NCBI RefSeq assembly: GCF_022398315.1
Contig: NZ_JAKEVF010000001.1
Span: 848,644 to 912,643, forward strand
From: Shewanella sp. Isolate11
GTDB taxonomy: Bacteria > Pseudomonadota > Gammaproteobacteria > Enterobacterales > Shewanellaceae
Direction: 5' to 3'
DNA: 64,000 nt
Shown here piece after piece: positions 51,044-60,962 of the stretch. The notes under the pieces are model-generated. The model worked only from the letters and a program-made list of their open reading frames with translations, was not told the origin of the DNA and did no database searches. The translations under genes and the position numbers were made by a program. Each line of letters begins with the position of its first letter. Within the stretch, counting starts at the first letter, position 1.

Positions 51044-53356
51044 ATGATTAAAATCATAAAAATTTCCATTGTTACACTGCTTTCTCTTATTTTTCTTGCC
51101 ATCGCTAGCCTGTATATCGGTTTGCAGTTGAGTTTACCGAGATTAACGGGGGAGATGAGCACAGCGCAAATATCACAAACGGTAACAATTGAGCGCGACC
51201 GCCTCGGTACTGCCGTGATTAACGGTGAACATCGTCAGGACGTTGCGTACGGCTTAGGGTTCGCCCACGGACAAGATCGCTTTTTTCAGATGGATCTTTT
51301 AAGACGCAATGCGGCGGGTGAGTTATCTGAGTTATCTGAGCTATTTGGCGCTGGCGCTATTGAGCTGGATAAACGTCATCGTTTTCATCAACTCAGAAAA
51401 CGCGCTGAGGCGATTTTTACCAAACTGCCTCAAGCTCAACAACAGTTGCTGGAGCACTATAGTGCCGGGGTTAACGCCGCATTGGCGCAACAAAAACTCA
51501 GATCATTTGAATATATTCTGATACAGGCGAAGCCCCAGCCTTGGCGTCCTAGCGATAGCATCTTGGTGATCTACAGCATGTATCTCGATTTACAGAGTAA
51601 TACCATAAACCGAGATATGACTCTGACGATGATAGAAAGCCAGTTTGGTAAACCCATGAGGCGCTTTATCACTCAGACGTCCAATTATCAGGCTGCGTTA
51701 GATGACAGCTTGTTCCCTTCAGATCCGCCAGCCTTACCGGACTTAGCTGCTAAGCTGTTAACCAGTGCTAGAGATAGTGTAATCGATGAGCCACAAGAAC
51801 TTGGTAGTAACAACTGGGCGGTCACCGGAGAGCATACTCAGTCAGGCCGTGGCATGTTATCCGATGATATGCACCTGTCGTTTGCGGTGCCTATTATCTG
51901 GTATCGTTCGCAGTTAAATTATCCTGATGCCGCTGGCGAACAGCATCAGGTGACCGGCGTGACTTTGCCCGGCGCGCCAGCTATTGTCGTTGGCAGTAAT
52001 GGTATGGTGGCATGGGGTTTTACTAATGCTTATATCGATACCGCCGATTGGATAGCGCTCGATGACAACGAACCTATTACCATAGTGAATGAAACCATTA
52101 AGTTGCCCCAAGGTGAAGTAGACTATCCGCTGTCGGTTTCAAAGTTTGGTCCGGTAAAAAATATCGATGGTCAATCTTATGCCTTAGCTTGGGTTGCTCA
52201 CCAAGCTTACGCGGTCGATATGGAGTTGATGACGCTAGAGACAGCTAAAAATGTCAAACAGGCGCTGGAAAATGCCAGTCGTTTTGGCATACCTGTGCAA
52301 AACTTAGTGGTTGCCGATGCACAAGGCGATGCTGGCTGGCGAGTCGCGGGGGCATATCCAGCTCGGCGTCAACCCAGCGATGTGGCGCTCGAAGCCTCCA
52401 AGGTGAACCAAGCACTGTGGGCAGACAGAATTACCGATATTCCTCAGGTGTTAACTCCTAATAATGGTTTGATTTGGAGTGCTAACGCGCGGGTGATGTC
52501 GACTCAAGATGCTCAGCGTTTTGGTGATGGTGGCTATGCGTTGGGCGCCAGAAGCGCGCAAATTCGTGACCGATTACAGCAGCAACAGACGTTCGATGAG
52601 CAGGACTTCTATCAGATTCAGCTCGATAACCAAGCTCTTTTTTATCTGCCCTGGCAGGATATGTTGATCACGGCGTTGATGAGTCAGCCGCAGCGCTTTG
52701 CAAAAGACATTCAATACCTTAAGCAGTGGCAAGCTTGTGCTTGCAGCGACTCGATTGGCTTTACCTTGGTTAAATATTTCAGGAGTCGACTGATCGATCG
52801 CAGCTTTGCACCACTTGAAACTGAGTTAAATAGCTTATCCCTTAGTTTGGGGCCGGTGAAACGTTATCTCGAACCTGCGATGTGGCAGTTATTGCGTGAG
52901 CAACCACGCAGCTGGCTTCCGGCCGAGTTCGCCAGCTGGCAAGCGTTTGTTATCGATAGTTATTTGCAATCAACCCAAGCGCTGTTGACTAAATACAGTA
53001 GCACCAATGATTATCAAGATTTAGCTTGGGGCAAGGTTAATACCTTGGCTATTCAGCATCCGTTTAGTCGCCAGATGCCTATTTTAAGCCGTTTCCTCGA
53101 TATGCCTACAGTGGTGGGTTTTGGCGATACCTTTATGCCAGCGGTTCAAGGGCGAAGTTTTGGGGCATCACAACGTTTTATTGTGCAGCCAGGGTTGGAG
53201 GATAGGGCAATATTAACCGTGCCAGGGGGACAATCAGGACATCCGTTATCGCGTTTCTATCGTAAAGGTTTTGATGAATATGCGGCGCAAAAGTCGACGC
53301 CATTATTACCCCAAGCGATAGAGGAAAAGCTAACCTTAAGGCCATTGAAAAACTAA
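51044..53356 (+). CDS. Penicillin acylase family (S45) Ntn-hydrolase
   Basis: A 770-residue precursor with an N-terminal membrane or signal segment (MIKIIKISIVTLLSLIFLAIASLYIG). The alpha chain contains RDRLGTAVINGEHRQDVAYGLGFAHGQDRFFQMDLLRRNAAGELSEL. Self-cleavage should occur before S255 in LGSNNWAVTG, the N-terminal nucleophile of the beta chain. Family members hydrolyse amide bonds of beta-lactam side chains or N-acyl-homoserine lactones. Which one applies cannot be read from sequence alone. Periplasmic. Monocistronic. Confidence 0.9.
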   Translation: MIKIIKISIVTLLSLIFLAIASLYIGLQLSLPRLTGEMSTAQISQTVTIERDRLGTAVINGEHRQDVAYGLGFAHGQDRFFQMDLLRRNAAGELSELSELFGAGAIELDKRHRFHQLRKRAEAIFTKLPQAQQQLLEHYSAGVNAALAQQKLRSFEYILIQAKPQPWRPSDSILVIYSMYLDLQSNTINRDMTLTMIESQFGKPMRRFITQTSNYQAALDDSLFPSDPPALPDLAAKLLTSARDSVIDEPQELGSNNWAVTGEHTQSGRGMLSDDMHLSFAVPIIWYRSQLNYPDAAGEQHQVTGVTLPGAPAIVVGSNGMVAWGFTNAYIDTADWIALDDNEPITIVNETIKLPQGEVDYPLSVSKFGPVKNIDGQSYALAWVAHQAYAVDMELMTLETAKNVKQALENASRFGIPVQNLVVADAQGDAGWRVAGAYPARRQPSDVALEASKVNQALWADRITDIPQVLTPNNGLIWSANARVMSTQDAQRFGDGGYALGARSAQIRDRLQQQQTFDEQDFYQIQLDNQALFYLPWQDMLITALMSQPQRFAKDIQYLKQWQACACSDSIGFTLVKYFRSRLIDRSFAPLETELNSLSLSLGPVKRYLEPAMWQLLREQPRSWLPAEFASWQAFVIDSYLQSTQALLTKYSSTNDYQDLAWGKVNTLAIQHPFSRQMPILSRFLDMPTVVGFGDTFMPAVQGRSFGASQRFIVQPGLEDRAILTVPGGQSGHPLSRFYRKGFDEYAAQKSTPLLPQAIEEKLTLRPLKN

Positions 53357-53417
53357 AATAGCAATTAAATAATTTAGGTTATCGACATCTGATTCGGCCA
53401 ATCAACTAAGCTAATAA

Positions 53418-53456
53418 AAAACCACCATCGTCGTTAAAGACTCTGGTGGTTTTGTC
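53418..53456. terminator. Terminator between the acylase gene and pfaD
   Basis: AAAACCACC / GGTGGTTTT with an 18-nt loop. T-rich on both strands, between convergent genes. Confidence 0.75.
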
Positions 53457-53513
53457 TTTCTTTAGGTCAGTATTATTAGTCAAGCTTTATTCGCTAAGCT
53501 TGCTAGCTAACTG

Positions 53514-55136
53514 TTAAATCATCGATTCTGTTGGCTTCCAACGAAGCAGTGCCTGAGGCAATTTGATCCCTTGTGCGCTAATGCTGTTGATACGGTTTAA
53601 GTAGGCGGCACCGTACATCAGGTGCTTGGCTAAATCGACAGCATGGCGCTTCTGATAATCATCGAGATAGCTGCCTTTGGCCCATTGATTAAACGCGCCT
53701 AGAGCTGGGCCGGCCCAAATTTGATAATCCATTTCACGTCCCGCTTCGCCGGAGTTTGACCAGCGACTAGAGAGGCCAAGATACCAACGGAAGATCAATG
53801 CCATTTTACGTTTAGGATTCCCCTGGGCACGTTCGATCTGTTTGGGATCTCGCTCGTTAAAGTGAGCCACTGTGCCGGCCCAAATTTCATCTAAACTGGC
53901 ACGAAATACCTGCTTTTCTAACTTTTCCCGCTCATCGCTTGGGATGGCTTCGATGCTGTCATAGCGACTGTAGATCTCGTACAACTTGTTGGCCCGCATC
54001 GGGAACAGGGTTCCGCGCTTGACCACTTGTAGCTTTACCCCCATCTCGAACATATCGGCGGCGGGTGCCATGGTGACATCGGCCATCTCTGTGGTGGCGA
54101 GCAATTTGCGGGTATGTTCACTGGCGCCAGCTTCGACACAGGCCTGATTGATTGAGCCGGTGACGATATAAGCGGCGCCCATGTTAAAGGTGGCTAATGC
54201 CGCATCTGGGGTACCGACACCGCCGCCACAGCCAACACGAAGTGGTGTGGGGTATTGATGCTTAGCCTGAATTTCGTCTTTAAGCGCCAAAATGGTTGGC
54301 AGTAGCGTAACCAGCGGACGATTATCGGTATGCCCCCCGGAATCGGCCTCGGCAGTGATGTCATCGGCCATAGGAACTTGCTGCGCCATACTCATTTGAT
54401 CTGTGCTGATTAAGCCTTCGTCGACGAGTTTTTGCAGTAATTTTTCCGGTGCTGGCATCATGAATTTTTCAGCTACCTCGGTGCGGCTCACTTTAGCGAT
54501 GACCTTGTTGCCTATGATGATGTTGCCCTTGTTATCTCGGCTCAATCCCGCCGCGCGGTAATAGACGATTTGTGGTGTCAGCCCTAAAAATGCAGAGGCT
54601 TCAACGGTGCGCACCTTATGCTTTAAAAACAGTTCAACGCTGCCACGTTCTAGTGCGGGCTCACTAGGGCTGTGGATCAGGTTGAACATATAAGGGCCGT
54701 TAGGCAGCGCCGCTTGAATACGTTCGATGGCCGCTTCGACACGACTAGGGATCAAACCTGCCGCGCCAAATGAGCATAAAATGCCGGCTTTACCTAGCGA
54801 TATAACTAGCTCTTCCGATGAAATGCCATTGGCCATCGCACCGGCATAGTAAGCGTATTTAACTCCGTGAACCCGGCGGAAATTACTATCGCCAAGACTT
54901 TCTGTACCTAAGGCGGGGACAAAAGCGCTCACTGGATGGCCGTTGGCTTTCTCGTCTGTGGCTAAACTGGCTTGGGTGGCAATACCTACGCCTTTATCAA
55001 GGTCGTTAATTACATAGCAGCCTCGGCTAAAATCCTTCAGCTGAGCGGCCATAGCGTCGGTATCGAAACTGACATTACTGTCGGCCACTTGCCAAGGCCA
55101 AGGTGATAACGGCTTATTGGTTGTCGTAGGATCCAT
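53514..55136 (-). CDS. pfaD: PUFA synthase enoyl reductase PfaD
   Basis: A 540-residue flavin-dependent enoyl reductase of the long-chain PUFA synthase. It begins WPWQVADSNVSFDTDAMAAQLKDFSRGCYVIND, typical of PfaD, followed by an NPD/FMN TIM barrel (HGVKYAYYAGAMANGISSEELVISLGKAGILCSFGAAGL, RVGCGGGVGTPDAALATFNMGAAYIVTGSINQACVEAG). It reduces enoyl intermediates during synthesis of EPA or DHA. Last of the pfa genes here, 60 bp after pfaC. Confidence 0.95.
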   Translation of the reverse strand: MDPTTTNKPLSPWPWQVADSNVSFDTDAMAAQLKDFSRGCYVINDLDKGVGIATQASLATDEKANGHPVSAFVPALGTESLGDSNFRRVHGVKYAYYAGAMANGISSEELVISLGKAGILCSFGAAGLIPSRVEAAIERIQAALPNGPYMFNLIHSPSEPALERGSVELFLKHKVRTVEASAFLGLTPQIVYYRAAGLSRDNKGNIIIGNKVIAKVSRTEVAEKFMMPAPEKLLQKLVDEGLISTDQMSMAQQVPMADDITAEADSGGHTDNRPLVTLLPTILALKDEIQAKHQYPTPLRVGCGGGVGTPDAALATFNMGAAYIVTGSINQACVEAGASEHTRKLLATTEMADVTMAPAADMFEMGVKLQVVKRGTLFPMRANKLYEIYSRYDSIEAIPSDEREKLEKQVFRASLDEIWAGTVAHFNERDPKQIERAQGNPKRKMALIFRWYLGLSSRWSNSGEAGREMDYQIWAGPALGAFNQWAKGSYLDDYQKRHAVDLAKHLMYGAAYLNRINSISAQGIKLPQALLRWKPTESMI

Positions 55137-55196
55137 TTAAATCTTACCCTTAATTTTTATGATTCGTTTTTATTGCAATTTATTTGGTTTGGCGAC

Positions 55197-58100
55197 TTAT
55201 TTCGCTTCTTCGATGCAGATGGCAATGTCTGTGACTTCATAGATCCGCAGCCCATCTTTACTTAGACTGGCGTTACCTGTGATCACTTTTCTGCCTTGCT
55301 CATCCTTAATCGACGTTATCGAGACATCCATCGACATCTGTTTATTGAGCGGATTGATCTGACCTCGATACTTCCATTTTATGTTGGATAAGATTTGGCC
55401 AAATTTAGGATTATTAAAGCCTGCGCCTAGGTCTTTGCTGATGGCATAAGTTTGCATGGTTTCGATAATCGCTTCAACGCCCAGAGAACCCGGCATCACA
55501 GGATCTTGATGGAAATGAAATTGGAAGAACCAATCACTAGGGTCGATAGTGCGCTCGGCGTACAAATAGCCTAAGCCTTCGGTGCCGCCATTATCAACGA
55601 TTTCTACGCTGTCGATAAAGTTAAGCTGACCACCCGCTAGGCGATAATGAGGTTGACCTTCTGGGGCGTTGAAATGGCGTCCGGTTTTGTCGAGTAGGTT
55701 TACCTTGGTATCGGCAGCAATGCCTTTAGCCACATGCCAAGGTTGGGTGACTCTGCCATTATCTAAGCCCAACTGATCTTTCAAGGCTTCGGCTTTAAAG
55801 TAGCCAAACACGGCGGTGCCACGATAGAAAGGCTCGCCATCTGTGCTTAACTCGAAACTAAAGCTCTGAATGATGTTGGTGCCCGCCATGACGGTCGATA
55901 GCAGACGTGAGTCGTTCACTATCGTTTTGCCACGTAGATCGACCTCGCGTAATAACTCACCGCTACCGTCTAGGTTTCGGAAAAACAGTTCGAGTCCGGG
56001 GAAGCCTAACGTGGTGCCCATGTAGCCGGAAATAAAACCATTAGGCTGTAATGAAATTTCCATCAATACCGAATAAGGCATCAGCGCATGGTGATTATTC
56101 TTTTGGAAGTACCACGCATCATGCGGCACTTCATATTCGGCGATACAGCTCGATGGTGTCTTAAAGTCGCCACGCTTACCATTGACTTCAATGACCCGAG
56201 TCGTCAGCTGCAGATCGCCACAAGGGGTTCGTGGCGGGATCATGCCGCGATAAATTGCGAACTCAGGGCCGAAGCAGTTTTCGATATTACCAGTGGCAAA
56301 CTCGAACAGGTGATAGGGCGTGAATGGCACAGTATCCGGCGTTCGATTGGGGTAGTCAGGGATTTGTGGCGCTTCCACATGGGCTAGGGGGATAACGCCT
56401 TTATTGGGCTCGGCAGCTAAGTCAGGAACTTGCGCCATTAACGGTGCGTTTGCCGATGTACCTCGATGGGTTTTATTGACTGCTTGGGTATCGGCTAAGC
56501 CAGTGCTTGAACTTAAGCCAGCATTTGAATTTAAGCCTGAACTTGAAATTACATTAGTATCTGAATAGCGAGTGCATTGCTGCTCCTCTTTGATCATCAC
56601 CCCGAGGTTTTGGAAATCCACTACTACTTTGCCATTAAGCAAAATATCGATATTAGCCTTGGCATAAGGGCGTGGGTTGATACCGATTTCGGTCACTTCC
56701 ATGCGATAGGTTAACTGTCCCGATTGAGGTAAAACCTGACCGCGACAACGTACTTTTTGTGAAGCATTTTCCAGGGGTTGGAAACGACCATTTTGAGTGA
56801 GAGTATGCATGCCAAGATGCAGCATGTAGAACTGCAGTAACTGGCCGCAACCTTCGGCCATCAAGGAACCTGCCATCACTTCATCATCTTTAAAGTGACA
56901 AGGGAAATACCAGTGATTCGCCGCTAACTGTTTATGGCCTTCGACCAAACCTAATCCCCAGGCTCCGCCTTGTCTATCCAGTTTGCTGACCTGCTCAATC
57001 ATCAAGAACTTTTCCGAGGCAAAACACAGTGAAGGCTGCGCCGCGCCAATATGTGATGAGCCAAAACAGCCAGCAAAATCTGCCGCTAACAGTTTATGGA
57101 TCGCAGCGTAATCAAACTGAGTTTGCGGACAATTCAGTAGCGGATTGAAGCCTTGCTTAACGGTGTTATTACGCGCTTTTATCTCATCTTCGGTGCGAAT
57201 AACCCCCTTACCATCGGCGAGTTCGGCATCGGTGAAGAAGCCGGCGCAGCCGTTATCCATCTTGAGGATCATCTTGTCGCCGACGAAACATTCATAGGAG
57301 AAGAAGAACAGTAAGGTGTCGCCATTACGGGCAAAGTTATTGATCTTAATATCATAACGAAGCGTGTCGCCGCCTCTGGGAAGATCCCCAAGGAAGGTGA
57401 GGGTGCAGTCGAGTAAGCGGTAGACGCGCTGACCTTTATTCTCGAAATCTATGCCTAAATAGCTGATCAACATCAGGTCACATTGTCCGGACTCTACCGC
57501 CACGGCCCAAGGGATCTGGCCATCAACCAGATAGGGCGCGTCCAGCGGAATATCGTATTCTGTGGTCATCGAGCTGGGTTTATATTGATTGATCTGCGCA
57601 TCGAGTTTGGTGATGCGAGAAACCAGTAGATAATCTGTGGTTGGCAGGCGAACGCGACGAGGGTAGCTGTCGATAATGGCGTATTGCTCACCGAACACTT
57701 TAGCGATATCACCTTCGGCATATTCCACCAAATCATGATAATCCCAGATACAAGGCTTTTGGGCGGGGACAGGTGCACGATAAGGTTCGACAAGATCATG
57801 CCTTGGTGCCAATGGTGCGACAGGACAAATTTGTGGTCGCGGCGCATTAGCTTTCGCTGAGCTGGTGCCAAGGCTTGTCTCGCTATTTGCTGTCATGCCT
57901 GCAAGCTGTTGTTTAAGAAGCTGGTCTGCCAGCTGTAGTCCGCTTTGGCGGTTTTTTAAGAAGGCAAGGTGTGCCTGTTTTGCCAATTGCTGATTATGTT
58001 GAAACGCCGTCAGTTTTTGCACTGAAGCGGCAGAGGTTTGGGCTTGGGCATCGTTTGGAGATGTCGTGTTATCTGTCATGGTTTGAGGTAACTCTAGCTT

Positions 58101-60962
58101 TGTTGCCGTAGTCGGTTTTGCGGCGGCAAGTTTATTTTTAATCGATTCAATATGGGTCATCGGCGCTTCGGTAATATGAGCAAACATATCTCGACCGCCT
58201 AAGGTGACGCGTTTGACTAAGCTACGCTCACTGTGAGTGGTGATATTGTGCCCCAGTCGCTGCAAAAGCGCGGCGCGTTGCTGTTCATTCTGGCTGAGAT
58301 GGATTAGCGCAGCTTGGTTCTCGCTAACATTGACTACCAGTGCCTGTTCCAGCTTGAGTTGTTTCAGGCGAAGCAAACTGTAGATCAAACTGTTCATGCC
58401 CGCGGCGGCGAAGCTGTGTCCAAGCTGTTTATCGCTTTGTTCTACTTTAGGTGCGAGGCCCTTGTCGCTGTTATTCAGTGCAAGTTCAGTCTGCAGGCTT
58501 ATTATATCAATTTCACTAGCAGGTGCCAGATTTAGCTCGGCAAATCCAATCTGTTGCTGCGCGGTTTGGCTGCGCTCAAACAGTTGAGTTTGCAGCTGAT
58601 TCAACTGCTGCAGATGACCAAAATTCAGCGCTTTGATGGTGCCATAACCTAAGATTTGCTCATTAATATGACTTGTTTGCTGCAACACCAAGGCACCGGC
58701 GCCTTCACCTAAATACCATTGGTTATCTGAGAGTGGGCTGATGGCATTTTTTAGCACCAGTTGCTCGATGCTGCCTGATAGGTCAACGGCTGCGATGACG
58801 ACCGCATCTAATGATTCTTGCTGCATCATGTTTTCGGCGACATCTAGCGCGCGACTAACCGATTGCTCGCCTGCTGAAATAGTAAAGGCGGGGCCATTAA
58901 AATCCCATAAAGAGGCGATGCGAGAGGCCATGATGTTGCCGATAAAGCTAGTGTACTGATTGAGTTTGGCTGCATCGAGTACGCTGTCCATGGTGAGGGC
59001 TTCGAGTTCGCGATATTCTTGTGCGCTCAGCGCAACGCCCATGGTATCAAAACTCTGTTTAAGCTGAGTATGCAAGTTGACTCGACCACGGAACTGATGC
59101 AATTCAAGTTCGGTTTCCATCGCCACTAATACGGCTACATTTTGCCCATTTTGTAGCTTAGCATCGCGGATCGCTTCGTCGGTGACTTTCATCAACAGCA
59201 ACTGCTGGGCGATAAGGCGATCGTCTTCGTTGGGCGGCAATTTAAAGCGCAGGAAATCCAGCTCGAAACTGTCGATATAGGCGCCATTCGGCACGGTTTT
59301 TAGTCCTGCCTTGGCTAGTAGTTCCGGATGTTTATTTAACCCTTTCCAGCGATTTGCCGGTAGTTGACTAAAGGCATTACCGCCAACGCTCAAGGTGTCG
59401 TCAATGGCGTGAATGCTGCTCAGTGAACCTTGATGGGCCGCTATCCCTGTGATGGTAAACTCAGTATTAATGTTGGCTTTAGTCGCTTTCGGCTGAGCTT
59501 CCAGCTTGGTTTCTGCTTGCAAATTGGGCTGATAAGACTCCAATAACAAGTGAGCATTACAACCACCAAAACCAAATACTGAGACCCCTGCGAGTCGGGT
59601 TTGATTGTGGGCTTTAACCGGCCAAGGGGTGACTTGATTCGGCAAAGTATCAACCCCAAATAACCCCTTGGGCGAGCTTATCGCCTCACTGATATTAATG
59701 CTGGGTGGAAGCACGCCTTGGCGCATGGCAAAGACCATCTTCATAATCCCCGGCATTCCTGCGGCTGTCAGTAGGTGACCCAAGTTCGATTTAGCCGAGC
59801 CAATCATAGGCGCGACAGAGCCTTGAAGTCGTGGGGCAAAAAATTGCTCCATCGAAGCCAGCTCTACCTTGTCACCCAGTGGGGTACCTGTGGCGTGACA
59901 TTCGATCACTTCGATATTTTCAGGTTCAATATTGCTGGCCTGATAGGCGCGTTCGAAGGCTTTAACTTGTCCCTTGCTGTTAGGGCTTAATACAAACTGG
60001 CCTTTACCATCGTTTGATAAGCCGATACCGCTGACCACGGCATAGATGTTATCGCCATCTCGCTCGGCATCTTCTAAGCGTTTGAGGGCCAGCACTCCAG
60101 CACCTTCACCGGCAAATAACCCTTTGCTGTTTTTATCGAAGGGGGCAGAGAAACCATGTTCAGGATAGGCGTGGAAAATGGAGAACCCCATGTTGATAAA
60201 GAAAGGGTCGGCACCGGAAACCGCCCCAGCTAACATCATGTCGGCCTTACCTGTAGCCAAATAGTCGCAGGCTAATTTGAGAGAATACACTGAGCTAGCA
60301 CAGGCGGCATCTAGGCTGAGTTGCACACGACCTAATCCTAATGCATCGGCGACCACTTTCGAGGCATTATGGGCGATGGCACCATTGGCATAATTGAGTT
60401 GGTTATTATGACTTTGTTTTCGCTGCTGATTAAATGATGCCAGCTGAAAATGCTCACTGCCAAGTTTTTGTTTTAGGGCTTTATCGACCACATTATGGTA
60501 AAGCGGCAGGAATAACTCGTTGGATTTCGCCGTCGGGAATGAAAGGGTTCCCATGATGATTCCGGTGCGCGCGAGTAGAGGTGAGTCCAGAGACACGCCA
60601 GCATCGAGCAGCGCCTTACGGCTGGTATCGAGTGCCCATAAGAAACTGTCATCTAGGCCTGAAAGCTGTTCGCCGCTGAGTTTATAGCCACTGCTGTCGA
60701 AATTAAAATCTTCAATGTAACCGCCTTTATCGCAATAGAAGCGATCAGACTCTCCCTGCTGACCAAGATAATCATCGCGATTAGCGTTGAGTTTTTGATG
60801 GCTTAATTGGCTACGAGAGTCACGCTTATCCAGCAGGTTTTGCCAAAATTGATCGGGTGTTTTGGCATCAGGATACAGGTTCGCCAGACCGACGATGGCG
60901 ATCTTGGTTACGCGGGACGATTGCGCATTAGTGTGTTGAGAAGGCACTTCGTTTGAAGGCAT
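55197..60962 (-). CDS. pfaC: PUFA synthase subunit PfaC (KS-CLF-DH-DH)
   Basis: A 1921-residue multidomain synthase. Ketosynthase about 15-480 with C221 (LDAACASSVY), His in ECHATGTPLGD and in KSNLGHLLTAAG. A second KS-like domain about 500-960 lacks the catalytic Cys (ISAGEQSVSRALD) and is the chain-length factor. Two FabA-like dehydratase domains follow: HFKDDEVMAGSLMAEGCGQLLQFY (near 1355) and FHFHQDPVMPGSLGVEAIIETMQTY (near 1820). Low-complexity linkers separate the halves. Its ATG overlaps the pfaB stop by one base (TAATG). It extends and dehydrates the chain in EPA-type synthesis. Confidence 0.96.
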   Translation of the reverse strand: MPSNEVPSQHTNAQSSRVTKIAIVGLANLYPDAKTPDQFWQNLLDKRDSRSQLSHQKLNANRDDYLGQQGESDRFYCDKGGYIEDFNFDSSGYKLSGEQLSGLDDSFLWALDTSRKALLDAGVSLDSPLLARTGIIMGTLSFPTAKSNELFLPLYHNVVDKALKQKLGSEHFQLASFNQQRKQSHNNQLNYANGAIAHNASKVVADALGLGRVQLSLDAACASSVYSLKLACDYLATGKADMMLAGAVSGADPFFINMGFSIFHAYPEHGFSAPFDKNSKGLFAGEGAGVLALKRLEDAERDGDNIYAVVSGIGLSNDGKGQFVLSPNSKGQVKAFERAYQASNIEPENIEVIECHATGTPLGDKVELASMEQFFAPRLQGSVAPMIGSAKSNLGHLLTAAGMPGIMKMVFAMRQGVLPPSINISEAISSPKGLFGVDTLPNQVTPWPVKAHNQTRLAGVSVFGFGGCNAHLLLESYQPNLQAETKLEAQPKATKANINTEFTITGIAAHQGSLSSIHAIDDTLSVGGNAFSQLPANRWKGLNKHPELLAKAGLKTVPNGAYIDSFELDFLRFKLPPNEDDRLIAQQLLLMKVTDEAIRDAKLQNGQNVAVLVAMETELELHQFRGRVNLHTQLKQSFDTMGVALSAQEYRELEALTMDSVLDAAKLNQYTSFIGNIMASRIASLWDFNGPAFTISAGEQSVSRALDVAENMMQQESLDAVVIAAVDLSGSIEQLVLKNAISPLSDNQWYLGEGAGALVLQQTSHINEQILGYGTIKALNFGHLQQLNQLQTQLFERSQTAQQQIGFAELNLAPASEIDIISLQTELALNNSDKGLAPKVEQSDKQLGHSFAAAGMNSLIYSLLRLKQLKLEQALVVNVSENQAALIHLSQNEQQRAALLQRLGHNITTHSERSLVKRVTLGGRDMFAHITEAPMTHIESIKNKLAAAKPTTATKLELPQTMTDNTTSPNDAQAQTSAASVQKLTAFQHNQQLAKQAHLAFLKNRQSGLQLADQLLKQQLAGMTANSETSLGTSSAKANAPRPQICPVAPLAPRHDLVEPYRAPVPAQKPCIWDYHDLVEYAEGDIAKVFGEQYAIIDSYPRRVRLPTTDYLLVSRITKLDAQINQYKPSSMTTEYDIPLDAPYLVDGQIPWAVAVESGQCDLMLISYLGIDFENKGQRVYRLLDCTLTFLGDLPRGGDTLRYDIKINNFARNGDTLLFFFSYECFVGDKMILKMDNGCAGFFTDAELADGKGVIRTEDEIKARNNTVKQGFNPLLNCPQTQFDYAAIHKLLAADFAGCFGSSHIGAAQPSLCFASEKFLMIEQVSKLDRQGGAWGLGLVEGHKQLAANHWYFPCHFKDDEVMAGSLMAEGCGQLLQFYMLHLGMHTLTQNGRFQPLENASQKVRCRGQVLPQSGQLTYRMEVTEIGINPRPYAKANIDILLNGKVVVDFQNLGVMIKEEQQCTRYSDTNVISSSGLNSNAGLSSSTGLADTQAVNKTHRGTSANAPLMAQVPDLAAEPNKGVIPLAHVEAPQIPDYPNRTPDTVPFTPYHLFEFATGNIENCFGPEFAIYRGMIPPRTPCGDLQLTTRVIEVNGKRGDFKTPSSCIAEYEVPHDAWYFQKNNHHALMPYSVLMEISLQPNGFISGYMGTTLGFPGLELFFRNLDGSGELLREVDLRGKTIVNDSRLLSTVMAGTNIIQSFSFELSTDGEPFYRGTAVFGYFKAEALKDQLGLDNGRVTQPWHVAKGIAADTKVNLLDKTGRHFNAPEGQPHYRLAGGQLNFIDSVEIVDNGGTEGLGYLYAERTIDPSDWFFQFHFHQDPVMPGSLGVEAIIETMQTYAISKDLGAGFNNPKFGQILSNIKWKYRGQINPLNKQMSMDVSITSIKDEQGRKVITGNASLSKDGLRIYEVTDIAICIEEAK